Shown: positions 42,730-52,260, numbered from the stretch's first letter. The stretch: DNA of 64,000 nucleotides from Paraburkholderia ferrariae NBRC 106233 (GCF_000685035.1 NZ_BAYB01000007.1:310001-374000); one strand, 5' to 3'. Program-made: numbers and translations. Notes: generated by a model from the letters alone, not told the origin.

Positions 42730-43743
42730 TTAGTCCGCCCCCACCCGTGCCACCGACGCGCGCATCGTGACGCTCACCGGAAAGACCCGTTCGATCGGCC
42801 AATCGGTGCCGTAGCATTGGTTGATGAGCCAGCGCACCGCGTTGCGCGTGAGCTCGGCCGTGGGAATATGGACCGAGGTGAGCGCGGGCGCCATGTAGGC
42901 AGCCGAATAGTCGTCGTCGTAGCCGATCACCGAAACGTCGCGCGGCACCGCCATACCGGCCCGCTGCAGCCGCGCGAGCGCGCTCATGGCCATCGTGTCG
43001 TTCGCACAGAAGAGGCCCGTAAAGCGCCGTTTCGTGTCGAGCAGCGTTTGCGCGGCCACATAGCCGCCCTCGGGCGAGAAGTCCGATTCGATGTGCGTTA
43101 CCGTGTTTCGCGCGATGCCGTGGCGCGCGAGCTCGGCAAAGAAACCTTCCAGACGTGCCACGTTGTCCGAAGACGAAGCCGGGCCGCCTATCACGGCGAT
43201 CTCGCGATGCCCGTGTTCGACGAGCGTGCGCGCGGCCAGTGCGCCGCCCTTCACGTGATCGGCGCAAAACGAGGCTTCGGGCAACTGGCCGAACGCACGA
43301 TTCAGGAACGCCATGCGCGGATGCAGGCCATGCAGCATCGCGAGGTCTTCGTCGCGCAGATCGTGGCTGATTACGACCACGCCGTCGCAATCGCGGCCTA
43401 TCAGGAAGCGCACGGCCTCGATCGCCTGCTCGCGCGGCGAAGCCTCGCCGCAGCCCGTCGCCACCACCACGTGACGGCGCACGGCTCGCAGTTCCGTGTC
43501 GGTTTCCTTGAGTATCGTGCCGTAGTACGAACCAAAAAAAGTCGGCACGAAAATGCCGATGATGCCGAGCGACTGCGTGGCCATCGCGCGGCCGATCGAC
43601 GATGGCCTGAAGCCCAGTTGCTCGATTGCGGCCTGCACGCGCGCCGCCGCCTCGGCCGATACCGGGCCCTTGCCCGAGATGGCTCGCGAGGCGGTGGAAA
43701 GACCCACGCCGGCCAGTGCTGCCACGTCTTTCAGGGTCGCCAA
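42730..43743 (-). CDS. LacI-family repressor of the beta-glucoside operon
   Basis: A 337-residue LacI protein: helix-turn-helix (TLKDVAALAGVGLSTASRAISG) and hinge, then a periplasmic-binding-like core (IIGIFVPTFFGSYYG, VIGGPASSSDN, VIGYDDDYSAAY). Start is TTG 43743, the only start giving the standard LacI N-terminus, with a GAGGGA site. It is the last gene of the leftward transport/beta-glucosidase group and probably binds the 18-bp palindrome upstream of the beta-glucosidase gene, with a glucoside as inducer. Confidence 0.88.
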   Translation of the reverse strand: MATLKDVAALAGVGLSTASRAISGKGPVSAEAAARVQAAIEQLGFRPSSIGRAMATQSLGIIGIFVPTFFGSYYGTILKETDTELRAVRRHVVVATGCGEASPREQAIEAVRFLIGRDCDGVVVISHDLRDEDLAMLHGLHPRMAFLNRAFGQLPEASFCADHVKGGALAARTLVEHGHREIAVIGGPASSSDNVARLEGFFAELARHGIARNTVTHIESDFSPEGGYVAAQTLLDTKRRFTGLFCANDTMAMSALARLQRAGMAVPRDVSVIGYDDDYSAAYMAPALTSVHIPTAELTRNAVRWLINQCYGTDWPIERVFPVSVTMRASVARVGAD

Positions 43744-43820
43744 GTTGTGTCCCTCTCCGTTTGCACCAGTCGCCCTGGTTCGCGCTTTATGCCTGCGCGT
43801 GGTCAATGGCTTCGGCACGC

Positions 43821-44924
43821 CTAAAGCCGCGTGCCGGTCTCCTCGTCGAAGAGCGAGACGTGCGCGTTCGCGAAGCTGAACGGCACGGGAGCGCCGCTCA
43901 CGAGCGGCGTCTTGTCCTGATCGATCGATGCGATCTGCGTGCCATGATAATCGAGCCATAAAACACGGTGATTGCCCATCGGTTCGATCAGCGTGAGACG
44001 CGCCTGCCCGGCCGCGTCGCCATCGCGCGCGGCGCCGCTGTGCGCCGCGCGCACGTCCTCGGGCCGCACGCCCAGCACGCAGGGCCGCGCCAGATCGGGT
44101 GCGCCGCGCAACGCATACTGCGTCACGTCCACGGCGAGATGCGGCGTGCGGAACCACAGCTTGCCCTCGTCGGCTTCAAGCGCGCCGCGCAACAGGTTCA
44201 TCGGCGGCGTGCCGAGGAAGGTGGCAACGAACAGATTGTCGGGCCGCGCATAGACTTCGGCAGGCGTGCCGAACTGCTGGATCGCACCGCCCTTCATGAC
44301 CGCCATGCGCGTGGCGAGGGTCATGGCCTCCACCTGGTCGTGCGTCACGTAGATCATCGTCGCGCCCAGGCGTTGATGCAGTTGCTTGAGCTCGCGGCGC
44401 AGCTCCGTGCGCAGCTTGGCGTCGAGATTCGAGAGCGGTTCGTCGAAGAGGAACACATCTGCCTCGCGCACCAGCGCCCGCCCGATCGCCACGCGCTGGC
44501 GCTGGCCGCCGGAAAGCTGGGCCGGCTTGCGCGAAAGCAGCGGACCGAGTTGCAGCATGTCGGCCGCGCGCTTCACGCGGCGCTCGATCTCCGCTTTCGG
44601 CGTGCCGTTGATACGCAGTGCGAAGGACAGATTGCGCTCGACGTTCATGGTCGGATAGAGCGCATAGGACTGGAACACGAGCGCCACGCCGCGGTCCTTG
44701 GGGTCGGCCCATGTCATGTCTTCGCCGCCGATCTCGATGCTGCCGTCGGCCACGTCGATCAGTCCCGCAATGCTGTGCAGGAGGGTCGATTTCCCGCAGC
44801 CCGAAGGGCCGAGCAGCACCACGAATTCCCCGGCGCGCACGTCGAGATCGAGGTCGTCGATCACGGTATTGGCGCCCAGGTCGATGCGCAGGTTGCGCAC
44901 CGCCACATTCGCAAGATTCGACAT
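43821..44924 (-). CDS. Sugar ABC transporter ATP-binding protein (UgpC/MsmK type)
   Basis: A 367-residue ATPase: Walker A GPSGCGKST, Q-loop VFQSYALYP, signature LSGGQRQRVAIGRA, Walker B VFLFDEPLSNLD and H-loop VTHDQVEAMT, followed by the TOBE/regulatory domain of CUT1-type importers (VLGVRPEDV). It energises the two permeases encoded just upstream (4-bp gap). Its place in the beta-glucoside operon points to glucoside import. Confidence 0.92.
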   Translation of the reverse strand: MSNLANVAVRNLRIDLGANTVIDDLDLDVRAGEFVVLLGPSGCGKSTLLHSIAGLIDVADGSIEIGGEDMTWADPKDRGVALVFQSYALYPTMNVERNLSFALRINGTPKAEIERRVKRAADMLQLGPLLSRKPAQLSGGQRQRVAIGRALVREADVFLFDEPLSNLDAKLRTELRRELKQLHQRLGATMIYVTHDQVEAMTLATRMAVMKGGAIQQFGTPAEVYARPDNLFVATFLGTPPMNLLRGALEADEGKLWFRTPHLAVDVTQYALRGAPDLARPCVLGVRPEDVRAAHSGAARDGDAAGQARLTLIEPMGNHRVLWLDYHGTQIASIDQDKTPLVSGAPVPFSFANAHVSLFDEETGTRL

Positions 44925-44928
44925 AGCT

Positions 44929-45855
44929 CTATCCCTTGACCGCGCCGGACGCGATGCCGCGCACGAACCAGCGTCCCGAAACGAAGTAGATCGCGAGCGG
45001 CACGAGCGACGTGAGGAGGGTAGCCGCCATGTTCACGTTGTAGAGGCGCTCACCCGTGGTCGTGTTGATGATGTTGTTCAGTTGCACCGTCATCGGCAGG
45101 TTCTTCGCACCGGCGAATACGAGGCCGAGTATGAAGTCGTTCCAGATACCCGTGACCTGCATGATGATCGCGACGACGACAATGGGCACCGACATCGGCA
45201 GCATCAACTGAAGGAAGATGCGCCAGAAACCGCCTCCGTCGATGCGGGCCGCCTTGAAGAGTTCCTGCGGCAGCGAGGCGTAGTAGTTGCGAAACAGCAG
45301 CGTCATGACAGGCATGCCGAAAATCGTGTGGATCACGACGATGCCGGGCAGCGAGCTGAACAGATGCACGAAGGCCAGCACGCGCACGAGCGGATAGACC
45401 ATCACCTGCACCGGAATGAACGCGCCCGCAAGCAGGATGGCGAACAGCGGCCCTGCCCCGCGCGGCCGCCAGAACGACAGGGCGTAGCCGTTCACGGCGC
45501 CCACGGCAATCGAGAAGAACGTGCTGGGCACGACAATGCGCACGGAATTCCAGAAGCCCACGCGGATGCCGTTGCAGTCCAGCCCCGTGCAAGCCGAAGC
45601 CCAGGCGTCGCGCCACGGCGCCAGCGTGAAATGCACGGGGAGCGCGAGCAGGTTGCCAAGGCGAATCTCGGCCATCGGCTTCACCGAAGTCACGAGCATC
45701 ACGTAGAGCGGCAAGAGGAAGAACAGCGCCGCCGTGAACAGAAACGCGTACACGCCGAGCCGCGCAGGCGTGAAGCGCGAGCGCCGCTTCGGGCGTGGCC
45801 CGGGGCGGCGCCGCGCGGGCGGCGCTGCGTCCAGCGTATCGGTGGGCGTGCTCAT
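44929..45855 (-). CDS. Sugar ABC transporter permease (MalG-like)
   Basis: A 308-residue permease with six helices. The conserved EAA-type loop is ELFKAARIDGGGFWRIFLQLMLP. The N-terminal tail is long, Pro/Arg-rich and cytoplasmic. It is the second CUT1 permease; its ATG overlaps the MalF-like gene stop by 4 bp, so the two membrane subunits are made together. Confidence 0.9.
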   Translation of the reverse strand: MSTPTDTLDAAPPARRRPGPRPKRRSRFTPARLGVYAFLFTAALFFLLPLYVMLVTSVKPMAEIRLGNLLALPVHFTLAPWRDAWASACTGLDCNGIRVGFWNSVRIVVPSTFFSIAVGAVNGYALSFWRPRGAGPLFAILLAGAFIPVQVMVYPLVRVLAFVHLFSSLPGIVVIHTIFGMPVMTLLFRNYYASLPQELFKAARIDGGGFWRIFLQLMLPMSVPIVVVAIIMQVTGIWNDFILGLVFAGAKNLPMTVQLNNIINTTTGERLYNVNMAATLLTSLVPLAIYFVSGRWFVRGIASGAVKG

Positions 45856-46787
45856 CGGCGGGCCTCCTTCATGGCGGCACGGCTGCGCGCATAGAAGAAC
45901 GGCGCGAGGATCGCGAGCACCGTGGCCAGCAGCACGATCGATGCCGCGGAAGCAAGCCCGATATTGGCGCGGTTGAAGAGGTAGTCCATGATGAACTTCG
46001 CGGGCACTTCGCTCGCCGTGCCGGGACCGCCCTGCGTCATCGCGACCACGGCGTCGTAGAGCTTCACCACCATCACGAAAAGCAGCACGACCGCGGTGGA
46101 TAGCGACGTTTTCAGCATCGGCACCACGATGCTCGAGTAGACGCGCCAGCGCGGAATGCCGTCGAGGCGCGCCGCCTTCCAGATTTCGTCGTCGATGCCG
46201 CGCAGCCCCGCGAGCATCAGCGCCATCACGAGGCCCGACGCCTGCCATACCGTTGCGATCACAAGCGTATAGATCGCGAAGCGTTGGGTGACGATCCAGT
46301 CGAAGCGCGCGTTCGCAAAGCCCAGATGCCGCAGCACGGCCTGCACGCCCAGTTCGGGGTTGAGGATCCATTGCCACACGAGCCCGGTGGCCACGAACGA
46401 CATCGCATACGGATACAGGAACACCGTGCGCAGCGCCCCTTCGGCCGCAACGCGCTGGTCGATGAAGATCGCGAGCAGAAGCCCGATCACGAGGCAGGCG
46501 ACGATAAAGCACACGCCATAGATCACGAGATTTTGCAGCGAGACGATCCAGCGGTCGTTCTCGAAGAGACGCACGTATTGCGTCACGCCCGCGTAGGTAT
46601 TGGTGGGCAGCGAGCGCGAAAAGCTCATCGAAACGCGCGCCGTCCAGAGTATCGTGCCGAGGTACGCGAACACGACCGTTGCGGCCATCGGCAGGAGCGC
46701 AATCCACGCGGCGAGCGAAAGGCGGCGGCGCCCGGGCGAAAGCGGCTTCGCCTGACGCCGCGCGGAGTGCAGCTTGAGGGCGTACAT
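45852..46787 (-). CDS. Sugar ABC transporter permease (MalF-like)
   Basis: A 311-residue permease with six helices and the EAA loop EIWKAARLDGIPRWRVYSSIVVPML. It starts 9 bp after the binding-protein gene's stop and overlaps the second permease gene. It forms the heterodimeric channel of the importer with that protein. Confidence 0.9.
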   Translation of the reverse strand: MYALKLHSARRQAKPLSPGRRRLSLAAWIALLPMAATVVFAYLGTILWTARVSMSFSRSLPTNTYAGVTQYVRLFENDRWIVSLQNLVIYGVCFIVACLVIGLLLAIFIDQRVAAEGALRTVFLYPYAMSFVATGLVWQWILNPELGVQAVLRHLGFANARFDWIVTQRFAIYTLVIATVWQASGLVMALMLAGLRGIDDEIWKAARLDGIPRWRVYSSIVVPMLKTSLSTAVVLLFVMVVKLYDAVVAMTQGGPGTASEVPAKFIMDYLFNRANIGLASAASIVLLATVLAILAPFFYARSRAAMKEARR

Positions 46788-46795
46788 GGGCCCGC

Positions 46796-48037
46796 CTAGC
46801 TCTTGATTGCCGTGGCAAAGGCCTTCTGCGCGTCTTCGGCCGACTGGTTCTTGTTCCAGAAGTTCGTGATGACGTCCTGCAGCGCGCCCTGCACGTCAGG
46901 CGAAATCAGCATTTCCGGGTTGGGCAGCTGCCGCGACTTGTCTTTCATGATCGTCATGCCCTCCTTCGCGCAGATATCGAAGCCCGCGGGATCGACGTCC
47001 GGGCGAATCGGAATGGCACCCTTGCGCTGGTTGAAGGCCGCCTGCGCGGGCGGCGAGGTCATCACCGTCGCCAGCAACTGCTGTGCCTTGATCTGCTCCG
47101 GATTGTCGGTCTTCGGGAACACGAACACATCGCCCGCCACCATATAGGGCGACTTCGGACCGAAGCCCGGGAAGCAGCCGAAGTCCTTGCCCGCCACCTG
47201 CTTCGCCGCCGAGAACTCGCCCTTCGCCCAGTCGCCCATGATCTGCATGCCGGCCTTGCCCGTAATCACGAGTGCCGTCGCGTCGTTCCAGTTGCGCCCG
47301 GGCGAGCCGGGATCGACGTAGTTGTGCAGGCGCTTGAACGTGACCAGCACGTTGCGGAAGGCCGGCGAATTGACCGCGTTGACGTCGCGGTCGCGATAGA
47401 CCTTCATGTACAGGTCGCGGTCCATGTCGGCGAAGACCGCGTCGAAGGTGATCTTCTCCTGCCACGGCTGGCCGCCCAGCGCGAGCGGAATCAGGCCGGC
47501 CGCCTTGAGTTTGTCGAGGTCGGCGAAGAGTTCGTCGAAGGTCTGCGGCTCACCCTTGATCCCGGCCTTCGCGAAAGCCGGCTTCGAGTAGAAGAACCAG
47601 TCCTGCATGTGAATATCGACGGGGGCCGCGTAGAAGTGCCCGTTGACCTTGATGGCCGTGAGAATCGACTCGGGGAAAATGCCGTTCCAGTTTTCCTTCG
47701 CCGCAACCGTATCGACATTATTCAGGAGGCCCTGGTCGATGAGGTCGTGAAACTGCTTCGAGGTATTGAACTGCGCGGCGGTGGGCGGATCGCCGCCCAC
47801 GATGCGGTTGATCGCCGTGGAGCGCGCCTGGTCGGCACCCGCAATGGCATTGTCGACCCACTGGCCGCCCGCCTGGTCGTAGGCGAGCGCGAACTGCTTG
47901 ATGGCGGCCGATTCGCCGCCCGAGGTCCACCAGTGAATCACGTTGGCCTTCAAGGGGGCATCGGCGTGGGCCGCCATTGCGCCGGCCAGCGTCAGCGCGG
48001 CGACGACACCGCGCAGGACAGGTACGTTCTGCTTCAT
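46796..48037 (-). CDS. Carbohydrate ABC transporter substrate-binding protein
   Basis: A 413-residue CUT1-type binding protein. It has a signal peptide (GVVAALTLAGAMAAHA) and a mature start NVIHWWTSGGESAAIKQFALAY, typical of the family, plus ligand-site stretches PVDIHMQDWFFYSKPAF and MVAGDVFVFPKTDN. It binds the sugar in the periplasm. ATG 48037 was chosen to place the signal peptide at the N-terminus. It lies 105 bp downstream of the beta-glucosidase gene, so beta-glucosides are the expected ligand. Confidence 0.9.
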   Translation of the reverse strand: MKQNVPVLRGVVAALTLAGAMAAHADAPLKANVIHWWTSGGESAAIKQFALAYDQAGGQWVDNAIAGADQARSTAINRIVGGDPPTAAQFNTSKQFHDLIDQGLLNNVDTVAAKENWNGIFPESILTAIKVNGHFYAAPVDIHMQDWFFYSKPAFAKAGIKGEPQTFDELFADLDKLKAAGLIPLALGGQPWQEKITFDAVFADMDRDLYMKVYRDRDVNAVNSPAFRNVLVTFKRLHNYVDPGSPGRNWNDATALVITGKAGMQIMGDWAKGEFSAAKQVAGKDFGCFPGFGPKSPYMVAGDVFVFPKTDNPEQIKAQQLLATVMTSPPAQAAFNQRKGAIPIRPDVDPAGFDICAKEGMTIMKDKSRQLPNPEMLISPDVQGALQDVITNFWNKNQSAEDAQKAFATAIKS

Positions 48038-48142
48038 TGCGTCTCCTCCGGTCATTCCGGGTTGTTCTGCATGAACCAACACTACGTTGCCGCTGCGAGG
48101 CGCGTTGCACGCCTCGGCACAGGCGGGTGCGGCGCGCGGGTG

Positions 48143-49555
48143 TCAGGCCGCGCCGCGCTCGCGCCGGCTCGCGATGAAACGCGCGAGCCGTTCGGCGCTG
48201 CGCTTGGGCGTGCGCCGCTGCGTGTCGTAATCGACATGCACGACGCCGAAGCGCCGCTCATAGCCAAACGCCCATTCGAAATTGTCGAGCAGCGACCAGA
48301 CGAAATAGCCGCGCACGTCCACGCCCGCCTTGATCGCCGCGTCCACGGCGGCGAGATGGCGCTTCAGAAACGCGATGCGCTGGCGGTCGTCCACCTCGCC
48401 GTCGATCACGCGGTCATTCGACGCCATGCCGTTTTCGGTGATGTAGAGGGGCGGCAGGTCCGGGTACTCGCGATGAAAGCCAATGAGCAGATCGCGCAGG
48501 CCGTCGGGATACACCTCCCAGCCCATCTGCGTACGCTCCACGCCCTCCAGCGGCACCTCGACGAAACCGTGCCCGCCGTCGCTCTTCACATTGGTACGAA
48601 AATAGTAGTTGATGCCGAGGAAATCGAGCGGCGCGGCAATCGTGCGCAGATCGCCCTCCAGCACGAGCGGCTCGGTGCCCGGCCAAAGCTCGAACAGGTC
48701 CTGCGGATACTCGCCCTTGAGAAGCGGATCGAGAATCCAGGCGTTGTGCTGCACCTCGAACAGATGCGCGGCGCGCACGTCGGCAGCCGACGACGAATCC
48801 GGCGTGCCGCGGCCCACGTTCGCGACGATGCCCTTGGCCGAGCCCGGATCGTTCGCGCGCAGCACGGGAATCGCCAGACCGTGTGCGAGCAGCAGATGGT
48901 GCATCGCCTGGGTGGCGTAGCGTCCGTTGGCGAGCCCCGGCGCGTGATGGCCGTTGCCATAGCCGAGATAGGCGGAACACCACGGTTCGTTGAGCGTCAT
49001 CCAGCCATCGACGAGACCGTGAAGCTCGCGGCTCATGAGGTCGGCGTAGTCGGCGAAGCGATAGGCCGTGTCGCGGTTGAGCCAGCCGCCGCGGTCTTCC
49101 AGGTGCTGCGGCAGGTCCCAGTGATAGAGCGTGGCGAAGGTGCGGATGCCCTTCTCTTTGAGGCGCTCCAGCAGATTGCGGTAGAACGCGATGCCCTTGG
49201 CGTTCGGGCGCCCCGCGGCGTCCATCACGCGCGGCCATGCAATCGAAAAGCGATAGGCCTCGAAATTCAGGCTCGCCAGCAAGTCGAGATCGCTCGCCCA
49301 GCGGTGGTAGTGGTCGCAGGCTACGGCGCCCGTGTCGCCCGCGAGCACTTTGCCCGGCGTTGCGCTGAAGGTGTCCCAGATCGATGCGAGCCGTCCGTCT
49401 TCGTGAACGGCGCCTTCGATCTGGTAAGAGGCGGTGGCCGCGCCGAGCAGAAAGTCGCGGCGCCAGAGCGATGAGTCCTGGGGCGGCGTGAACGGGTCGT
49501 CGTCGAGCGTGGCTTGGGCGGCGGAGTGCGGCGAGGCTGCGGTGTCGTAAGTCAC
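48143..49555 (-). CDS. GH1 beta-glucosidase
   Basis: A 470-residue glycoside hydrolase family 1 enzyme. The acid/base is Glu190 in TLNEPWC and the nucleophile Glu374 in ITENGM; FLLGAATASYQIEGA and the YRFSIAWPRV segment complete the family pattern. No signal peptide is seen, so it cleaves imported beta-glucosides in the cytoplasm. GTG 49555 has a well-placed AGGAG site and is preferred over the in-frame ATG 49591, which has none. It is the first gene of the operon, under the LacI operator at 49613. Confidence 0.92.
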   Translation of the reverse strand: MTYDTAASPHSAAQATLDDDPFTPPQDSSLWRRDFLLGAATASYQIEGAVHEDGRLASIWDTFSATPGKVLAGDTGAVACDHYHRWASDLDLLASLNFEAYRFSIAWPRVMDAAGRPNAKGIAFYRNLLERLKEKGIRTFATLYHWDLPQHLEDRGGWLNRDTAYRFADYADLMSRELHGLVDGWMTLNEPWCSAYLGYGNGHHAPGLANGRYATQAMHHLLLAHGLAIPVLRANDPGSAKGIVANVGRGTPDSSSAADVRAAHLFEVQHNAWILDPLLKGEYPQDLFELWPGTEPLVLEGDLRTIAAPLDFLGINYYFRTNVKSDGGHGFVEVPLEGVERTQMGWEVYPDGLRDLLIGFHREYPDLPPLYITENGMASNDRVIDGEVDDRQRIAFLKRHLAAVDAAIKAGVDVRGYFVWSLLDNFEWAFGYERRFGVVHVDYDTQRRTPKRSAERLARFIASRRERGAA

Positions 49556-49612
49556 GGGAGCTCCTGCGCGAATGAGGTATCCGGGGCACATGCGGGGTGC
49601 CGGACCCGGATG

Positions 49613-49630
49613 AGTGGAAGCGCTTCCACT
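49613..49630. promoter_or_regulatory. Perfect 18-bp LacI-type operator
   Basis: AGTGGAAGCGCTTCCACT is an uninterrupted palindrome with a central CG, as LacI-family proteins prefer. It lies 58 bp before the beta-glucosidase GTG and begins 12 bp downstream of a predicted -10 box, so bound repressor would block initiation. Confidence 0.85.
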
Positions 49631-49642
49631 GGCTTCTGGCGC

Positions 49643-49672
49643 ACGATAGCAGTCGCGAAATCGGCTGGACAA
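49643..49672 (-). promoter_or_regulatory. Beta-glucoside operon promoter
   Basis: On the minus strand, a -35 like TTGTCC (49667-49672) and a -10 like TATCGT (49643-49648) are 18 bp apart. Each matches four of six consensus bases. The LacI operator starts just downstream. Confidence 0.45.
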
Positions 49673-49772
49673 TCAGGGTTTGTCTGGGGGTATCGAGTGA
49701 AAGGCGATTGAATGGAGCGGGTGAACGGAGCGCGCCTGCTATAGTCCTTGCTCCCTCGCGTTTATCCCCCTG

Positions 49773-49800
49773 CCTGCGACCTGCAACCTGCAACCTGCGA
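49773..49800. repeat. Short 7-bp tandem repeat
   Basis: Four copies of cctgcga/cctgcaa in a row, ending 5 bp before the start codon of the nucleotidyltransferase-like gene, where a ribosome site would be expected. Copy-number change could alter translation (inference). Confidence 0.7.
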
Positions 49801-49804
49801 CCGA

Positions 49805-50380
49805 ATGAACCACACGCTGGAGTTGGAGCACGATCTCGTGCGGATCGTACAAAGGAATCGATGGAATACGCGGATTCTGGAGCGCGCGCCGGCGCTTGGC
49901 TGCGAAGACTGGTGGCTGACCGCAGGTTGCGTCGCGCAGTCGGTATGGAACCAGGCTTGCGGGCGGGATGTTCACGCAGGCATTCAGGACTACGATTTGT
50001 TTTACTACGACCCGGATACCTCCTGGGAAGCGGAAGATGCCGTGATCGTCAAAGCGAAAAGCCTGTTTGCCGATCTTCCTGTCGAGGTTCAGGTTCGCAA
50101 CCAGGCCCGCGTTCCTCTCTGGTACGAGGAGAAGTTTGGCATTCCATTCGGCGCCGTGACCTGCGCTACGGATGGAATCGAGCGGTTTCCGTGTGCAACG
50201 GTTGCCGTCGGCGTGCGGCGTCGAGGTGACGGTTTTGAGGTCTATGCGCCGTTCGGCTTGCAGGATCTCTTTGACGGGCATCTGAGACCCAACAGGCGAC
50301 TACCCATACCGCACGTGTACCTGGAGAAAACCGCCCGCTGGCAACGCGAGTGGCCGCACCTCGTGCGGGAACCCTGGTAG
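49805..50380 (+). CDS. Nucleotidyltransferase-like family protein (COG3575/DUF925)
   Basis: A 191-residue protein. WWLTAGCVAQSVWN (about residues 36-49) and GIQDYDLFYYDPDTSWEAED (about 59-78) carry the GG/S and D-x-D-like residues of the DUF925 branch of nucleotidyltransferases, followed by the LPVEVQVRNQARVPLWYEEKFG signature. The activity is unproven for the family. It has no clear operon partner; a 7-bp tandem repeat occupies its leader. Confidence 0.8.
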   Translation: MNHTLELEHDLVRIVQRNRWNTRILERAPALGCEDWWLTAGCVAQSVWNQACGRDVHAGIQDYDLFYYDPDTSWEAEDAVIVKAKSLFADLPVEVQVRNQARVPLWYEEKFGIPFGAVTCATDGIERFPCATVAVGVRRRGDGFEVYAPFGLQDLFDGHLRPNRRLPIPHVYLEKTARWQREWPHLVREPW

Positions 50381-50412
50381 GGGCAAGGCAGGATGCCCGC
50401 CGGCATTGCCCC
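50380..50412. terminator. Candidate bidirectional terminator
   Basis: Arms ggggcaa (50380-50386) and ttgcccc (50406-50412), with further pairing inside, lie exactly between two convergent genes. T-richness is modest on the plus side (ttacttgttc). Confidence 0.5.
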
Positions 50413-50420
50413 TTACTTGT

Positions 50421-52097
50421 TCAGTTCTCCGCATGAATATTGAGGTCCGGCCGCGCGGCGGCCAGCGCCTCGTGCAGGGTCTGGTAGATATTCCCTGCCC
50501 CCACCACGGGCGTAATCCCGTGCCGGTCCATATCGGCACGCAGATAGCGGTTCACGCGCCCGAACACCACCTTGATCCCCCGGTGCTCCAGTTCCTCGCA
50601 CAGGTCGTTCACCGAACGCCCTGCCGAATAGTCGAGGTCGGTAATCGCCGTCGCATCCACGACGAGGCAACGCACCGTCGCAGGCGCACTATCCACCAGC
50701 AGTTTCACCTCATCCACGAACAGGTGATCGTTCGCATAGAAAAGATCGGCGCCGAAGCGATAGACGATCAAACCCGGCGCCGTCTGCATGCCCGGCTGCG
50801 AAGTCTCCGGCAGCCAGCGGCCCTGCTCGTTGGGCACGAGCACCATGGTATGCGGCCGGTAGCTGTGGCGCACGTGACGCAGCAGCGATAGCCCGATCGC
50901 GATCAGGATGCCGTTCTCCACGCCGATCACCACGACCGCAATGGCCGTCGTCACGGCCAGCCGGAATTCGCCGCGGCTTTCCTTGCGGATGTCGATCAAC
51001 TGCCCGATGTGCACGAGCCCCACCGCAATCGTGAAGACGATGGCGGCCAGCACGCAGTGCGGCAGATACTGCAGCCAGCGGCTCGCGAACAGCAGCACGA
51101 GCAGCACGACGCCCGCGAACACGAGTTGCGCGAACTGGCTGCGCGCGCCTGCCGAATCGCCCATTGCCGTCTGCGTGGGGCTGCCGTTCACGACGAACGC
51201 GCCGCTCAGGCCCGCGGCCACATTGGCCGCGGCGAGGCCCAGCAGGTTCGCGTCGTCGTCGGTGCGCTCGTGGTATTGCTGCGCGAACGCGCGGCTCGTG
51301 GCGGCGCTCTGGGCCACGATGATGACGAAGCACGACGCCGCCACCTGAAGCAGGTCCATCACCTGGAACCAGCCGACGGCGGGGAAACTGAACGGCGGCA
51401 AACCGCCTGCCACCGGCCCCATGATCGATATGCCGTGCGCGGCGAAATTCAGCGAGGCGCTGAACGCGATGCCCGCGACCACGGTAACGAGCGGCACGGG
51501 CCAGCGCGGCCGGTAGTGCTTGAAGACGAGAATGAGCGCAACCACCGCCGCGGCGATGGCAAACGTGGGCCAGTGAAGGTGCGGCAACTGCTTCACGATC
51601 TGGCCCAACTGCACGACGGTCCTGCGCGAGGACACCGTCAAGCCCAGCATGTCGCCGAGCATCGCGATGCCCACCTGCACGCCCACGCCCGTGAGAAAAC
51701 CCACCAGCACCGTGCGCGAGAGGAAGTCCGCGAGAAAGCCCAGACGGAAGACCCGGGCGATCAGCAGCATCAATGCGGTCAGGAGCGCGGTCATGCCCGC
51801 GAGTGCCACGTATTCCGCGCTGCCCGGCGCGGCCATCGTCGAAAGACGGCTGGCGAAGATCGTGGCCGTAGCCGAATCGGCGGCCACGACGAGATGCCGC
51901 GAAGCACCGAAGCATGCGAACGCAACCAGTGGCAGAAAGCCGGCATAGAGACCGGTGACGGCAGGCATGCCCGCAATGCGCGCATAGCCCAGCAGTTGCG
52001 GAACGTTCATCGAGGCGAGCATCACGCCCGCCAGTGAATCGCGCAGCGCCGACGCCCGCGTGAGCGGACGCACCCCCTTGAACGGTTCAAATGCCAT
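50421..52097 (-). CDS. SulP-family anion transporter with STAS domain
   Basis: A 558-residue SLC26/SulP transporter. There are about 11-12 helices with the family's SVPQLLGYA-like stretch (here MNVPQLLGYARIAGMPAVTGLYAGFLP split over helices 1-2) and GSPTQTAMGDSAGARSQ in the core, then a cytoplasmic STAS domain (about residues 430-550; VRCLVVDATAITDLDYSAG). SulP proteins carry sulfate, bicarbonate or dicarboxylates; which one is not readable here. It stands alone, with a hairpin terminator region at its 3' side. Confidence 0.9.
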   Translation of the reverse strand: MAFEPFKGVRPLTRASALRDSLAGVMLASMNVPQLLGYARIAGMPAVTGLYAGFLPLVAFACFGASRHLVVAADSATATIFASRLSTMAAPGSAEYVALAGMTALLTALMLLIARVFRLGFLADFLSRTVLVGFLTGVGVQVGIAMLGDMLGLTVSSRRTVVQLGQIVKQLPHLHWPTFAIAAAVVALILVFKHYRPRWPVPLVTVVAGIAFSASLNFAAHGISIMGPVAGGLPPFSFPAVGWFQVMDLLQVAASCFVIIVAQSAATSRAFAQQYHERTDDDANLLGLAAANVAAGLSGAFVVNGSPTQTAMGDSAGARSQFAQLVFAGVVLLVLLFASRWLQYLPHCVLAAIVFTIAVGLVHIGQLIDIRKESRGEFRLAVTTAIAVVVIGVENGILIAIGLSLLRHVRHSYRPHTMVLVPNEQGRWLPETSQPGMQTAPGLIVYRFGADLFYANDHLFVDEVKLLVDSAPATVRCLVVDATAITDLDYSAGRSVNDLCEELEHRGIKVVFGRVNRYLRADMDRHGITPVVGAGNIYQTLHEALAAARPDLNIHAEN

Positions 52098-52260
52098 TGC
52101 GCCTTCCTTTCAATGCCTGCATCCGCCGGTGCTCCCATGCTCGTTTCGATAAGCGCGTATGGTAGCGCGCCCGCGCACGCCGCCGCCCAAATATCTGCGT
52201 CCTGTCGTTGCGTCCAGTCACGGCGCCTGGTCACCGCACCTGGTCACTGCGCGCGCAATG

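Noticed and set aside
47324..49474. A 716-codon plus-strand frame across the binding-protein and beta-glucosidase genes
   Set aside because: Antisense to two clear genes, with shadow-frame composition.
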